The position numbers and the translations under genes are program-made. This document shows, piece by piece, positions 31,043 to 39,791 of a stretch of DNA of 40,635 nucleotides (position 1 is its first letter; the number at the start of each line of letters is the position of its first letter). The notes under the pieces were generated by a model. It was given only the letters and a program-made list of their open reading frames with translations, was not told the DNA's origin and made no database searches. This stretch comes from Neobacillus drentensis NBRC 102427 (GTDB taxonomy: Bacteria; Bacillota; Bacilli; Bacillales; Cytobacillaceae), in the NCBI RefSeq assembly GCF_001591445.1, contig NZ_BCUX01000045.1, positions 1-40,635 of the forward strand. Reading direction: 5' to 3'.

Positions 31043-33379
31043 TCAATAGGTTTTTCGAATATCAAAAAAGTGAATCGCATTACTGGTTAGATAGGAATAG
31101 AATGACCAATCCTCTTCAATCGATTCATCAAAAATCTCTAAAGAGGGCCTGCTCGAATTGATAATATAATCAATAATTTCAGCATCCATGCCATGCTTAC
31201 TGTTCAAGTTCCACCATTTTGTATACAAAGCTCCATGATCTTTATCAAACACATGCTTGCGTATTTGATATTCCCCTTTCGGAATTCCAGAAATTGTTAC
31301 GTGAATTTCTTTATTGAGTTTTTGAAGAAATGTCTCTTCAACGGAGAAATAAGGATTGATGATCGTAACATTCATCAGAATCAATTGATATCCCCGTTCA
31401 TTCTGTGTCATTACGTAATCCTTGCCATGTTCAACAATCTCGCCATGCAGGCGTTTTAAAAACATCAATGCAAAATAAGCAGGTCGTTTTCCGTTTAAAT
31501 AATGGAATAATTCGACGCCATCCATCCGATAACGCGAATCTTTTCCTTCGTCTTCATGAACAATGGTATTGATCCAGAGCGAAACTGTTTTTACGTCATT
31601 GGCTATATCTAAAACATTTTTCAAGACTAATGCTCCTCGAAAAAAAGTGCCGTTCGTATACCGCGTATTGCCAGACAACGTGTTCCATGATACGAGATGA
31701 AGCGGTTTTTCTATATTGTTCCTTTTCAAATACCGCTTCATCTTATCCGTTTTTTCCTTAATATAATCCTTTGCTAAATCGAATGTGGTATTCGCCATTT
31801 CTTTAAAGTCAATGACTTCATTTTGGTTCGCATTATAACCAATAAAATCAATAGACTCACCATATTCTAGCTGCCATACATGATTATCGCTTGTCTTTTC
31901 TTTCCGGAAAGAAAAAGGCATATACACTCCTACCTGAATGGAAGGGATAATCGATTTCAATCGTTCGTGAAGTTTTAAATACACCCTCTGAAGTTCTGTT
32001 GCTTCGACTCCAGTAAAGTACGGCTCATAAAACATTACATGCCATTGCTTAATAAACGATTCTCCATAAAGTTGCAAACAATGGCGGATAAATTGAGTGA
32101 GTTTTGTAAAATATTGTTCTTCACTTCTTGAAATATCCATATAATCGGCCCGGGCAAACAAAGATAAATCATGCCGCTTCATAAATTCCAATGCACTATC
32201 AATATTAAAATATGGAGATGTTGTCGGAATCTCTTCATCTGTCTCTACCTCAGGAGGAATGGCTGTATTGCTAATAAGATGACGAACTCCGATATATTTC
32301 AGCTGCAAATCCTTTTTCACATCGAGTACTTGGGATCGTACATCTTCTTTTAATAATTCAATAATTTCTCCAATTTCAAGAATGTGATTAGGACAATTTA
32401 ATTTCATTGTCACAGGTTTGGACAGATTTAACGGCAGCTTTTCATATCTTGTCTCTGTATGGGAATAAGATTTTTGATCCTCTAAAATCATGCTGCTTAG
32501 TTTTGCGACAATTTCTGGTGATCGAATAAAATTTGAAGCATCTTCTTTGCTGTAGCTTTTAACTGAATCTTCATTTTGTATATAATGGTTGTCTCGATAA
32601 ATATGAGGGGTCACTCCATACACTTCTTTAAAAAAAGTTGAAAAGGACTTGGCGTTGGGAAAGCCATTATTCATGGCAATTTGCGAAATCGAATCAGACG
32701 TGTAAAGCAAATCCTTCATACTATGCTTAAGCCTGATATCCATTAAAAAACGACTAAACCCCAATCCCATTTTCTGTTTAAAATAGCGGGATAGATACCC
32801 CGTTGAAAGAAAAAATTTCTTAGCAATCCCCTCTAATGTAATCATTTGGTCATAGTTTTTTTCCATATAGTCAATGATTTGTGATAAACGTTCATCGCCT
32901 GTATCCATTTTCTCAACGACACTGCCTTCTTCTTCAAAACCACGAATCAGTATAAGTAACATTTGACAGAGATAACTTTTTACCTCAATTCGATAGATTT
33001 CATCTTGTCTATAATTACTGATCATCACATTTGCCAGCAGCTTACGAATCGAAAGAATCATGTCCTCTCTTCCCAAATCAATTTCTCTTGAATAGCATTC
33101 AAATCGCCTATTTCGATAGTCTGTGTAATGATAATCCATGAAGGCATCCGAAATGGTTACAATCATTACCCGATTATTTTCACACCCCTGAACCTGGTAA
33201 AGCTGATTACGATTAATGACCAGCAAATCCTTTTCTTCCAAATGATAAAAACGACTAGATGTTTCTATTTTTAATTCACCGCTTATGACAAGGATAAATT
33301 GAATCCCTTTATTTACCCTTGGAACAAGTAAATCAATATGTTGAAATGATATTTGGAAATCTGACAATGGATCGTTCAT
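31043..33379 (-). CDS. AraC-family regulator fused to a GH39-like domain
   Basis: 778 residues. N-terminal cupin-like sensor (about 10-80, GIQFILVISGELKIET and LEEKDLLVINRNQLYQV). AraC DNA-binding domain at about 165-262 with both helix-turn-helix units (TLEGIAKKFFLSTGYLSRYFKQ, then SISQIAMNNGFPNAKSFSTFFKEVYGVTPHIYR). The C-terminal 480 residues resemble a glycoside-hydrolase-39/beta-xylosidase-like barrel (QWHVMFYEPYF, GESIDFIGYNANQ, HLVSWNTLSG). ATG 33379 follows GAGGAG with 8-base spacing; the in-frame GTG at 33388 abuts it. The GH-like part is probably a ligand sensor. It follows the amino acid permease gene, with a terminator between. Confidence 0.82.
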   Translation of the reverse strand: MNDPLSDFQISFQHIDLLVPRVNKGIQFILVISGELKIETSSRFYHLEEKDLLVINRNQLYQVQGCENNRVMIVTISDAFMDYHYTDYRNRRFECYSREIDLGREDMILSIRKLLANVMISNYRQDEIYRIEVKSYLCQMLLILIRGFEEEGSVVEKMDTGDERLSQIIDYMEKNYDQMITLEGIAKKFFLSTGYLSRYFKQKMGLGFSRFLMDIRLKHSMKDLLYTSDSISQIAMNNGFPNAKSFSTFFKEVYGVTPHIYRDNHYIQNEDSVKSYSKEDASNFIRSPEIVAKLSSMILEDQKSYSHTETRYEKLPLNLSKPVTMKLNCPNHILEIGEIIELLKEDVRSQVLDVKKDLQLKYIGVRHLISNTAIPPEVETDEEIPTTSPYFNIDSALEFMKRHDLSLFARADYMDISRSEEQYFTKLTQFIRHCLQLYGESFIKQWHVMFYEPYFTGVEATELQRVYLKLHERLKSIIPSIQVGVYMPFSFRKEKTSDNHVWQLEYGESIDFIGYNANQNEVIDFKEMANTTFDLAKDYIKEKTDKMKRYLKRNNIEKPLHLVSWNTLSGNTRYTNGTFFRGALVLKNVLDIANDVKTVSLWINTIVHEDEGKDSRYRMDGVELFHYLNGKRPAYFALMFLKRLHGEIVEHGKDYVMTQNERGYQLILMNVTIINPYFSVEETFLQKLNKEIHVTISGIPKGEYQIRKHVFDKDHGALYTKWWNLNSKHGMDAEIIDYIINSSRPSLEIFDESIEEDWSFYSYLTSNAIHFFDIRKTY

Positions 33380-33403
33380 TTCACTCACTCCTCACTTCTA
33401 CTT

Positions 33404-33444
33404 AAAAAAAGAGCCCTAATTCCTCAGAATTAGGAATTAGAGCC
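33404..33444 (-). terminator. Terminator of the YjeM-like permease gene
   Basis: Stem CTAATTCC / GGAATTAG with two further G-C pairs beyond a mismatch, followed on the minus strand by T7. Confidence 0.75.
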
Positions 33445-33464
33445 AAATCCACTATTAATTGTTG

Positions 33465-34991
33465 CTAACTTATTTGTTTTTTTCTCTGCTTTCCTAGCTG
33501 ATGTAATTTTTCATATTTGCTATACATTAGCCAAGCAATAACCGAGAAAATAACAGGTCCGGCCACGCTCCAAATGGTTGTTTGCACATCTCCTTCTAAA
33601 GCTGGCTGCATGATACTAAAGAAATTTGCAAGTCCAACGGTTAGAACGACGACTAATGACCAAAAATTGGCACTCGCTTGCGTTTTAAATATGATAAACG
33701 GCTTATTGATTTCCACTTTTTTCTTAAAATAGGGGAAGGCAAGTGCAATAAATACATAGGGTATCGTCATAGCCACGTTAGTCATCGAAACCAATATGTT
33801 AAAAAATGCAGCCATTGTGCTTCCTCCAAAAGCGATCAGTGCGATCATTACACAAACAATCGCAGCTTGAATCCACATAGCATTAATAGGCATTCCATTC
33901 TTTGTTTCACCGATTTTTCCAGGCCACAATCCCTTAGGTGTTCCTTCAATTAGCTGCTTTAGCGGTGCAAACATCAAGGTAAAGAACGCACCGGACAGTG
34001 CTAGGAACATCGAAAGTCCAACAAATCTTGCAACCCCAAAGCCCAGAGCCGTAGCTGCAGCATGGCTAGCTCCAAAAGCTGTTCCAAGTGAATAGCCTAA
34101 ATTGGCCATAACAATATAACTTGCATTTCCTAGGTTAACATTTTCAATCCCCATTACAGTTGCCCAATTTGTGAATACACCAATTAACAGGATTCCTAAT
34201 GAATAGCCTACAGAGATTATTGCTGCGGATAAAAGAATTCCCTTCGGAAACGTTTTTTCCGGATTTTCCGTTTGATCCACTAACCCGCCTACTGCTTCAA
34301 GTCCACCATAAGCGAATAGAGCATAGACTACAAATGCTAATGAAGCGATAATATCTCCTGCATAGATGGGATTGGGTGTTTGAGTAAATGAATCTATCCC
34401 TGAAATCGGCTGTGCCAATTGTCCTTGATTACCGATAAGAACTGCGATTGCGCCAACCCAAAGAAATACATTCAATAACAAGACGGCAGAACCACCCAAA
34501 TTAGTTACCTTCTTAATCTTATCCAGGCCCTTGGTTGATGTATAGGTTACTGCAAGAATCCAAATAATTCCTAAAACGCCTAGAACTTGAGGCCCTCGGA
34601 GATTAAATAAAGTCCAGTTTTGCGTTGTATCTTCTCCAAAGATCGCATTTGACACCGGAACCCACATACCGGATGCCACATTAACCATCCAAGTTATATA
34701 AGAAAAATACCACATGAACGTTCCTATAAATGCAAATTTTGAGCCGATGGATTTTTCCATCCATGAATAGATGCCACCTTTTTCGTCTTTAAAGGCAGAA
34801 CCAAATTCAGCTACCATTAATGCAAAAGGGACAAAGAAGGTTACCGCTGAAAATATGTACCAAGGAATAGCGGCATAACCCATCTTATAAAATGAGCGTG
34901 GAATATTGTTAAATCCATAAACAGAAGTAAATATCATTAATACAAGGGATACTAAAGTCAAATTTTTGGTTATCTTTGTGTTTGACGCCAT
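33465..34991 (-). CDS. APC-family amino acid permease (YjeM-like)
   Basis: 508 residues, about 12 membrane helices. The start TLVSLVLMIFTSVYGFNNIPRSFYKMGY, helix-1 unwound region and SAVTFFVPFALMVAEFGSAFKDEKGGIYSWMEKSIG match the YjeM/glutamate-GABA antiporter branch of the APC superfamily. FVVYALFAYGGLEAVGGLVDQTENPEKTFPKGI (about 219-251) is the helix-6 and loop signature. AAGGGGAG ribosome binding site. Upstream of the AraC-GH39 gene on the same strand, so that regulator may control it. Substrate inferred only as amino acid; no decarboxylase or glutaminase gene is nearby. Confidence 0.85.
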   Translation of the reverse strand: MASNTKITKNLTLVSLVLMIFTSVYGFNNIPRSFYKMGYAAIPWYIFSAVTFFVPFALMVAEFGSAFKDEKGGIYSWMEKSIGSKFAFIGTFMWYFSYITWMVNVASGMWVPVSNAIFGEDTTQNWTLFNLRGPQVLGVLGIIWILAVTYTSTKGLDKIKKVTNLGGSAVLLLNVFLWVGAIAVLIGNQGQLAQPISGIDSFTQTPNPIYAGDIIASLAFVVYALFAYGGLEAVGGLVDQTENPEKTFPKGILLSAAIISVGYSLGILLIGVFTNWATVMGIENVNLGNASYIVMANLGYSLGTAFGASHAAATALGFGVARFVGLSMFLALSGAFFTLMFAPLKQLIEGTPKGLWPGKIGETKNGMPINAMWIQAAIVCVMIALIAFGGSTMAAFFNILVSMTNVAMTIPYVFIALAFPYFKKKVEINKPFIIFKTQASANFWSLVVVLTVGLANFFSIMQPALEGDVQTTIWSVAGPVIFSVIAWLMYSKYEKLHQLGKQRKKQIS

Positions 34992-35147
34992 ATTTTTCTC
35001 CCCTTAATTTGTCATCATAATCCTTCCTTAGTATGACCTTAAACTTTTTCTATATAAATATTTAGGGCTGGATAAGATTGAAAATAAAATAAGCGATGCA
35101 TATAATTTAGACAAGTGATTATTAAGGAGCGCTAAAACGTGTTTGAT

Positions 35148-35287
35148 AAATAAGCGGAGAAATTCCTCTTAATTAGAAAATAGCACTGAAAACAGCTTAA
35201 ATAGACGGAAGGATTCCGACTATTGGTTCAAAAAGCATGAAAATGGTTATTTTTGCTTTGCTTAACCGGAAAAACTCCGCTTATTTT
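35148..35287. repeat. Inverted-repeat element (MITE/REP-like)
   Basis: The ends are inverted copies: left AAATAAGCGGAG-AAATTCC, right GGAAAAACTCCGCTTATTTT. A central dyad AATAG-A-CGGAA-GGA-TTCCG-A-CTATT sits at 35200-35224. CACTGAAAAC occurs inside (35184) and again just outside the right end (35294). It has no open reading frame of note and lies in a gene-free stretch (34992-35407). A further copy of the arm is at 40610-40635. Confidence 0.7.
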
Positions 35288-35407
35288 AAGTATCACTGAA
35301 AACGAACTGTGAATTAGATTGTGAATTCAAGTGCGTTTTCCTATGTTTTTTAGAATGTTTGCCCCTCTAAAGTAAACCTGTTAGTATCTGATGTGTTTTT
35401 TTTATTT

Positions 35408-36544
35408 TTATTTTAATAAACGAGCAATGCTTTCAGATGTGCGACTTACATTTTCCTTGCCTTTTACTAGCAAGGTATCAATATCTGCTGCTCCCGGGAC
35501 GATGCCAAAAATGGCGTCAAAACCTTCATCGTATAAAGCTTCAACATCCTGCCCAACATAACCTGCCAGTGCAATTACTTTAATGTCGCTGTTAACACTT
35601 TTGGCTGCCTGAGCAACTCCGTATGGTGCCTTCCCAAATTTTGTTTGGAAATCGATGCCACCTTCTCCTGTGAAGCAGTAATCCACATTTTGCAGCTTTT
35701 CTTTTAAATTTGTATACTCGATAACAATTTCAATACCCTTTTTCATAGTGGCATTAGTAAACGCAAGCAAACCTCCACCTAAACCACCAGCAGCACCTGC
35801 ACCAGGTATATCGATCATGTCGACTCCAATCTGCTCCTTTACAACTTTGCTATAGTGCCTCAAATTTTCATCCAACATTTGAACCATTTCAGGAGTCGCT
35901 CCCTTTTGCGGACCGAAAACTGCTGAAGCCCCGTGCTCACCACACAATGGATTTGTTACATCTGATGCTACCAAAATATTTATTTTCTTTAATTGTGGAT
36001 TAACTTCGGACACATTGATTGTATCGAGTTCGCCTAAATATCCACCGCCAAGTGGTAACTCATTTCCTTCTTTATCCAGGAATTTATATCCCAGTGCTGC
36101 TGCCATACCGGTACCGCCATCATTCGTAGCGCTCCCGCCAATACCCAAAATGATGTCTGTTATTCCCCGTTCTAAACAATCCCTAATTAATTCCCCTGTT
36201 CCAAAAGTAGTTGTAATTAATGGATTTTTTGTTTCTTTCGTAACATAATGAATTCCACTGGCTGATGCCATTTCAATAACACCTGTCTTGCCACCTCCAA
36301 GAATTCCGTATTGTGCCATAACCGGTGTGCCAAGTGGTCCGGTAACTTCTTTCTTTATCAATGTGCCCTCTGTTGCATCTACTAGCGACTGGACAGTCCC
36401 TTCACCACCATCTGCCATTGGTACATGAATGCATTCAGCATCGGGAATCGCTCTTTTTATACCGATTTCCATCGCTTCGCAAACTTCTTTTGCCGTCATG
36501 CTTTCTTTAAACGAATCAGGTGCCAATAAAAATGTTTTCCCCAT
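35408..36544 (-). CDS. glxK: Glycerate kinase
   Basis: GlxK/GarK-family kinase that phosphorylates D-glycerate, the last step of glyoxylate/glycerate use. 378 residues, the usual length. Motifs: LLAPDSFKESMTAKEVCEAM (about 5-24), HVPMADGGEGTVQSLVDA (about 43-60), LGIGGSATNDGGTGMAAALGYKF (Gly-rich loop, about 138-160), GASAVFGPQKGAT (about 208-220), GAGAAGGLGGGLLAF and CFTGEGGIDFQTKFGKAPYGVA. ATG 36544 follows GGAG by 9 bases; the in-frame ATG at 36559 has no room for a ribosome binding site. Divergent from the padR gene and not obviously related to it. Confidence 0.92.
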   Translation of the reverse strand: MGKTFLLAPDSFKESMTAKEVCEAMEIGIKRAIPDAECIHVPMADGGEGTVQSLVDATEGTLIKKEVTGPLGTPVMAQYGILGGGKTGVIEMASASGIHYVTKETKNPLITTTFGTGELIRDCLERGITDIILGIGGSATNDGGTGMAAALGYKFLDKEGNELPLGGGYLGELDTINVSEVNPQLKKINILVASDVTNPLCGEHGASAVFGPQKGATPEMVQMLDENLRHYSKVVKEQIGVDMIDIPGAGAAGGLGGGLLAFTNATMKKGIEIVIEYTNLKEKLQNVDYCFTGEGGIDFQTKFGKAPYGVAQAAKSVNSDIKVIALAGYVGQDVEALYDEGFDAIFGIVPGAADIDTLLVKGKENVSRTSESIARLLK

Positions 36545-36727
36545 CCCTAAACACTCCATCCTATTTTAAAATAAATCCGAAGATGACTACACCTTCATTT
36601 TAGTTTCATAATGCTCCTCAAACAATTGATAATGGTTGTAGTACTTCTGTTGGTAAGCCCTCAATTGACTACAAATAAAATTTACGAGAGAATATATAAA
36701 GAATGCATGAAAGAAAGGAGGATTTCA

Positions 36728-37246
36728 GTGGAACATCGCTCACTAATTCTGCTTGGGTTACTCATGGGACAAAGTCAACACGGATATCAAATTAATGAAT
36801 TTATTGAAAGAAACTTAAGTACAGTTACAGATATGAAAAAGCCTACTGCTTATGCTACTCTCGATAAGCTAAATCAAAAGGGATATATAGATATTCAGTT
36901 AGAACAAGAAGGAAACAGGCCCACCCGAAAAGTGTACTCTATAAATGAAAGCGGCCGAAACTATTTTTATCAATTACTATTGAATAATCTGTCTTCTGCG
37001 GAAAGTGTTAATTACCAAGGAGATATAGGGTTAATGTTTATTGATTTTCTTCCGATGGATCAAGCAATACCGGCCTTAAAGGAAAGATTAAAGAAAAACC
37101 AAAAGCTAATAGATCTATTTAATCAAACTCCTGTTCATGGAATACGAACTGGTGTTAATCTTGCAGTCAAACATAAAATTACAATGTTAGAAGCAGAAGT
37201 TGCCTTTCTCAAAAAAAACATTCAACTTCTTCTTCATTCGGATTAA
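36728..37246 (+). CDS. PadR-family transcriptional regulator
   Basis: 172 residues. Winged helix at about 5-85: SLILLGLLMGQSQHGYQINEFIERN, then TAYATLDKLNQKGYIDI and the wing EGNRPTRKVYSINESGR, diagnostic of PadR proteins. The C-terminal helical half (about 95-172) serves dimerisation and effector binding. The open frame runs back to 36611, but GTG 36728 with AAAGGAGG 7 bases before it is the evident start. It is followed by its own terminator and then the HrtBA-IsdG operon, whose promoter has two dyads near -35 and +1; it is the likely repressor of that operon. Effector not known; heme is the obvious candidate. Confidence 0.88.
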   Translation: MEHRSLILLGLLMGQSQHGYQINEFIERNLSTVTDMKKPTAYATLDKLNQKGYIDIQLEQEGNRPTRKVYSINESGRNYFYQLLLNNLSSAESVNYQGDIGLMFIDFLPMDQAIPALKERLKKNQKLIDLFNQTPVHGIRTGVNLAVKHKITMLEAEVAFLKKNIQLLLHSD

Positions 37247-37266
37247 ATTTTATATCCATATGAATC

Positions 37267-37296
37267 AAAGGAACCGACCGAGGGTTCCTTTTTTAT
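37267..37296 (+). terminator. Terminator of padR
   Basis: 9-bp stem AAAGGAACC / GGTTCCTTT with a 7-base loop, then T tract. Confidence 0.85.
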
Positions 37297-37334
37297 TTGA
37301 ATCTCAATAAAAAATTTCCATTTTTTAATCATAT

Positions 37335-37399
37335 AGTCACGATTGACTAATCTGAAATAAACTAGTATGCTTACATTAATCACACGTGACTAATCGTGT
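37335..37399 (+). promoter_or_regulatory. hrtBA-isdG promoter with two operator-like dyads
   Basis: Sigma-A promoter TTGACT (37343-37348), 17-bp spacer, TATGCT (37366-37371). Perfect dyad AGTCA-CGAT-TGACT (37335-37348) overlaps the -35. A second perfect dyad ACACG-N8-CGTGT (37382-37399) lies just past the expected start site. Both contain TGACTAATC (at 37344 and 37387). The layout fits repression, presumably by the adjacent PadR protein. Confidence 0.7.
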
Positions 37400-37421
37400 T
37401 ACACTAAAGGAGTGACGTACA

Positions 37422-38543
37422 TTGTTTCTTGCTATAAAAGAGTTAAAGCATGGTAAATTACGGTTTCTGATGATTGGCGTTATTACAGTCCTGATTGCCT
37501 GGCTGGTATTCATTCTATCTGGGTTAGGAAACGGACTTTCCACTCTTAGTGCGGCAACATTTAAAAATATGGATGCCAATTATGTGACTTTTGAAGATGG
37601 ATCAAGATCCTCTATGAGTCGATCATTATTGAGTGAATCATTGGTTGAGAAACTAGAAAATCAAACGAATGTTTCAGCTGCATCAGCAATGGGTGCGACC
37701 ATGGGAACGGTACTTAATAATTCTAAATCTGATGATAAGGAAAAAGTAGATATTGCCATATTGGGAATAACACCTGGAAGTTTTCTTGAACCCAATGTGA
37801 TTGATGGAAAGCCACTTCAAGCTAAAAATTCTTTGGAGGTTATCGCTAATGATACTTTAAAGAAAAAGGGCTTTAAGATTGGTGATATTCTGAAGATTGA
37901 AGGATCATTAGAAAAAATGAAAATTGTCGGGTTTGTTAAAAATGAAACATACAATCATTTACCCGCTGTTTTTACTACCCTGGATAAATGGCGCTCTATT
38001 CAATTTGCAGCACCTGGTTCTGATAAAGGAATTGAGAAACCTGTAAATGGGATTATGCTCAAAGGGGAAAATGTCGACTCAGCGAAAATAAAACAGCTTT
38101 TCAAAAATACTGAGACCGTAACCAAGGCTGCAGCCATACAAGGAATGCCTGGTTATAAAGAAGAAAATGGCACGATTACGATGATGCTTGCTTTCCTATT
38201 GGCCATCTCGGCATTTGTACTGGGTGTATTCTTCTACGTACTTACCTTACAAAAGTCAAATCAATTTGGCATATTGAAGGCCATTGGCGCAAGCAATCGT
38301 TTCCTTGGAAGAGCCATTGTATCCCAAGTATTTCTACTATCCTTTATTAGTATTGTAGTAGGAATCTTGTTAACCTACGGGACAGCCCTTATTCTTCCGG
38401 ATGAAATGCCATTTTCACTTGATCTTAAATTAGTTGTCCTTTATGCCCTATTATTACTTGTGATTTCGATTTTAAGTTCATTGGTTTCCGTTCGAAAAAT
38501 CACAAAAATAGACCCACTTCAAGCGATTGGGAGGATGGAATAA
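37422..38543 (+). CDS. hrtB: HrtB-like ABC transporter permease (FtsX/MacB fold)
   Basis: 373 residues. One N-terminal membrane helix (about 14-36), a large extracytoplasmic domain (about 40-255) and three C-terminal helices (about 262-285, 305-330, 340-362), the FtsX/HrtB layout. AFVLGVFFYVLTLQKSNQFGILKAIGASNRFLGRAIVSQV and the end KIDPLQAIG closely follow staphylococcal HrtB as remembered. HrtAB exports toxic excess heme. TTG start with AAAGGAG at 9 bases. The stop overlaps the ATPase start (TAATG). DevC-type exporters share the fold; the IsdG gene downstream favours heme. Confidence 0.75.
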   Translation: MFLAIKELKHGKLRFLMIGVITVLIAWLVFILSGLGNGLSTLSAATFKNMDANYVTFEDGSRSSMSRSLLSESLVEKLENQTNVSAASAMGATMGTVLNNSKSDDKEKVDIAILGITPGSFLEPNVIDGKPLQAKNSLEVIANDTLKKKGFKIGDILKIEGSLEKMKIVGFVKNETYNHLPAVFTTLDKWRSIQFAAPGSDKGIEKPVNGIMLKGENVDSAKIKQLFKNTETVTKAAAIQGMPGYKEENGTITMMLAFLLAISAFVLGVFFYVLTLQKSNQFGILKAIGASNRFLGRAIVSQVFLLSFISIVVGILLTYGTALILPDEMPFSLDLKLVVLYALLLLVISILSSLVSVRKITKIDPLQAIGRME

Positions 38544-39262
38544 TGTCAGGAATACAATTTAAAAATGTCTCAAAACTGTATCAACAGGGTGAAAACCAAG
38601 TTCTTGCCCTTGATGAAATCTCCCTAACGGTGGAACAAGGTGAGTTTATTGCCGTCATTGGCCCATCAGGTTCAGGAAAAAGCACATTCCTAGCTATTGC
38701 AGGAGCATTGCTCCATCCATCTAAAGGTGAGGTCATTCTTAACGGTAAGAACCTTAATGAATTAAAACCTAAGGATTTAGCGCAATTGCGGCTGGAGGAA
38801 ATAGGATTTATCTTACAAACTAGTAATCTTGTCCCCTATTTAAATGTTCTAGAACAACTACTTGTCGTGAAAAGAATGGCAGGAAAACTTGCAAAAGCGG
38901 ATAAGGAATATGCAAACGAATTATTACAGAGTCTCGGTTTAGCAGCCAAACTGGGAAAATTACCTGAACAGTTATCTGGCGGCGAACGACAGCGTACGGC
39001 AATTGCTCGTGCTTTTATGAACAATCCATCAATTATTCTGGCAGACGAGCCAACAGCAAGTCTTGATTCGAAAAGAGCTCATGAAGTGGTTCAACTTATA
39101 GCCAACGAAGCAAAATCAAGAAACAAAGCAGCAATCATGGTTACCCATGACGAACGAATGCTGGAATACTGCGATAAAGTATATCGAATGGAAGATGGCA
39201 GACTTAAACATGATGATTCTTTCAGTCATGAAAAGTTGAAGGCAATCTCTTCTAAAGGATAA
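38543..39262 (+). CDS. hrtA: HrtA-like ABC transporter ATP-binding protein
   Basis: 239 residues, MacB/LolD-type ATPase. Walker A VIGPSGSGKST (about 36-46), Q-loop GFILQTSNLVPYLNVLEQL, signature LSGGERQRTAIARAFM (about 145-160), Walker B IILADEPTASLDSKRAHE (about 165-182) and switch IMVTHDERMLEYCDKVYRMEDG. Coupled to the permease gene by a one-base overlap. With HrtB it should form a heme- or tetrapyrrole-type efflux pump at the membrane; the substrate is inferred from the IsdG-type neighbour. Confidence 0.85.
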   Translation: MSGIQFKNVSKLYQQGENQVLALDEISLTVEQGEFIAVIGPSGSGKSTFLAIAGALLHPSKGEVILNGKNLNELKPKDLAQLRLEEIGFILQTSNLVPYLNVLEQLLVVKRMAGKLAKADKEYANELLQSLGLAAKLGKLPEQLSGGERQRTAIARAFMNNPSIILADEPTASLDSKRAHEVVQLIANEAKSRNKAAIMVTHDERMLEYCDKVYRMEDGRLKHDDSFSHEKLKAISSKG

Positions 39263-39296
39263 ACTTCTGCATATAAAAATTAAGGAGGAATAATCA

Positions 39297-39608
39297 ATGA
39301 TTATTGTAACAAACAGAATTAAAATGAAATTAGGCTTTGCTGCAAAAATGGCTCCAATGTTCACAAGACCAGGAGCCTTACAGACAATGGAGGGTTTTGT
39401 AAAAGTCGAAGCATTAATTACTAAAAATCTTTCAGAATATGATGAGTTGAATGTAAATATGTATTGGAACACAATTGAAGATTTTACCCAATGGAAAAAT
39501 AGCGATGCTTTCAAAGAAGCCCATAAAGGTCCAGCTAACGCTGAACAGGAATCCCCAATTTTGGGAAGTGAAATCATTATTTATGAAGTTGCTTCTACTT
39601 TAGAATAA
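39297..39608 (+). CDS. IsdG-family heme-degrading monooxygenase
   Basis: 103 residues, ABM-fold dimeric enzyme that opens heme and frees iron. The catalytic triad of IsdG/IsdI is present at identical positions: Asn6 (IVTNRIK), Trp66 (DFTQWKNSD) and His76 (FKEAHKGP). Flanking features also match staphylococcal IsdG: TMEGFVKVEAL and the C-terminal SPILGSEIIIYEV. Strong AAGGAGG ribosome binding site; 34 bases after hrtA on the same transcript. Usually autoannotated as 'antibiotic biosynthesis monooxygenase', but the triad makes heme the probable substrate. Product (staphylobilin-like or biliverdin-like) cannot be told from sequence. Confidence 0.85.
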   Translation: MIIVTNRIKMKLGFAAKMAPMFTRPGALQTMEGFVKVEALITKNLSEYDELNVNMYWNTIEDFTQWKNSDAFKEAHKGPANAEQESPILGSEIIIYEVASTLE

Positions 39609-39617
39609 AATGCATAA

Positions 39618-39664
39618 TTACTAACAGAACCCCTACTAGCTAAAAGTAGGGGTTCTGTTAGTAA
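39618..39664. other. Perfect 19-bp hairpin after the IsdG gene
   Basis: Arms TTACTAACAGAACCCCTAC (39618-39636) and its exact reverse complement (39646-39664) around a 9-base loop. There is no T run on either side, which is odd for an intrinsic terminator; it may still end or stabilise the hrtBA-isdG transcript. Confidence 0.7.
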
Positions 39665-39791
39665 CCGGGAAAATGTAGAACGAGCATTCTTAGTGCATGG
39701 ATTGGCAAACCTGCCATTACTTGATTCAGAAAGAGGATTTTCCCTTGAGGATGTTATACCGATAATAAAAAAGAACGGAGGAGCGTTATGA
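39665..39791 (+). pseudogene. C-terminal remnant of an unidentified gene
   Basis: An open frame starting right after the hairpin reads NRENVERAFLVHGLANLPLL, then DSERGFSLEDVIPIIKKNGGAL, and stops in TGA overlapping the ATG of the next gene (ATGA). It has no start codon with a ribosome binding site, codon usage looks coding, and the overlap suggests former translational coupling. I do not recognise the family. Confidence 0.45.

Noticed and set aside
31030..31050. Terminator at the end of the AraC-GH39 gene
   Set aside because: CCTATTG / CAATAGG overlaps the stop codon and has no T tract on the transcribed strand.
39116..39577. 153-residue minus-strand frame across hrtA and isdG
   Set aside because: Antisense to two well-supported genes with catalytic motifs.
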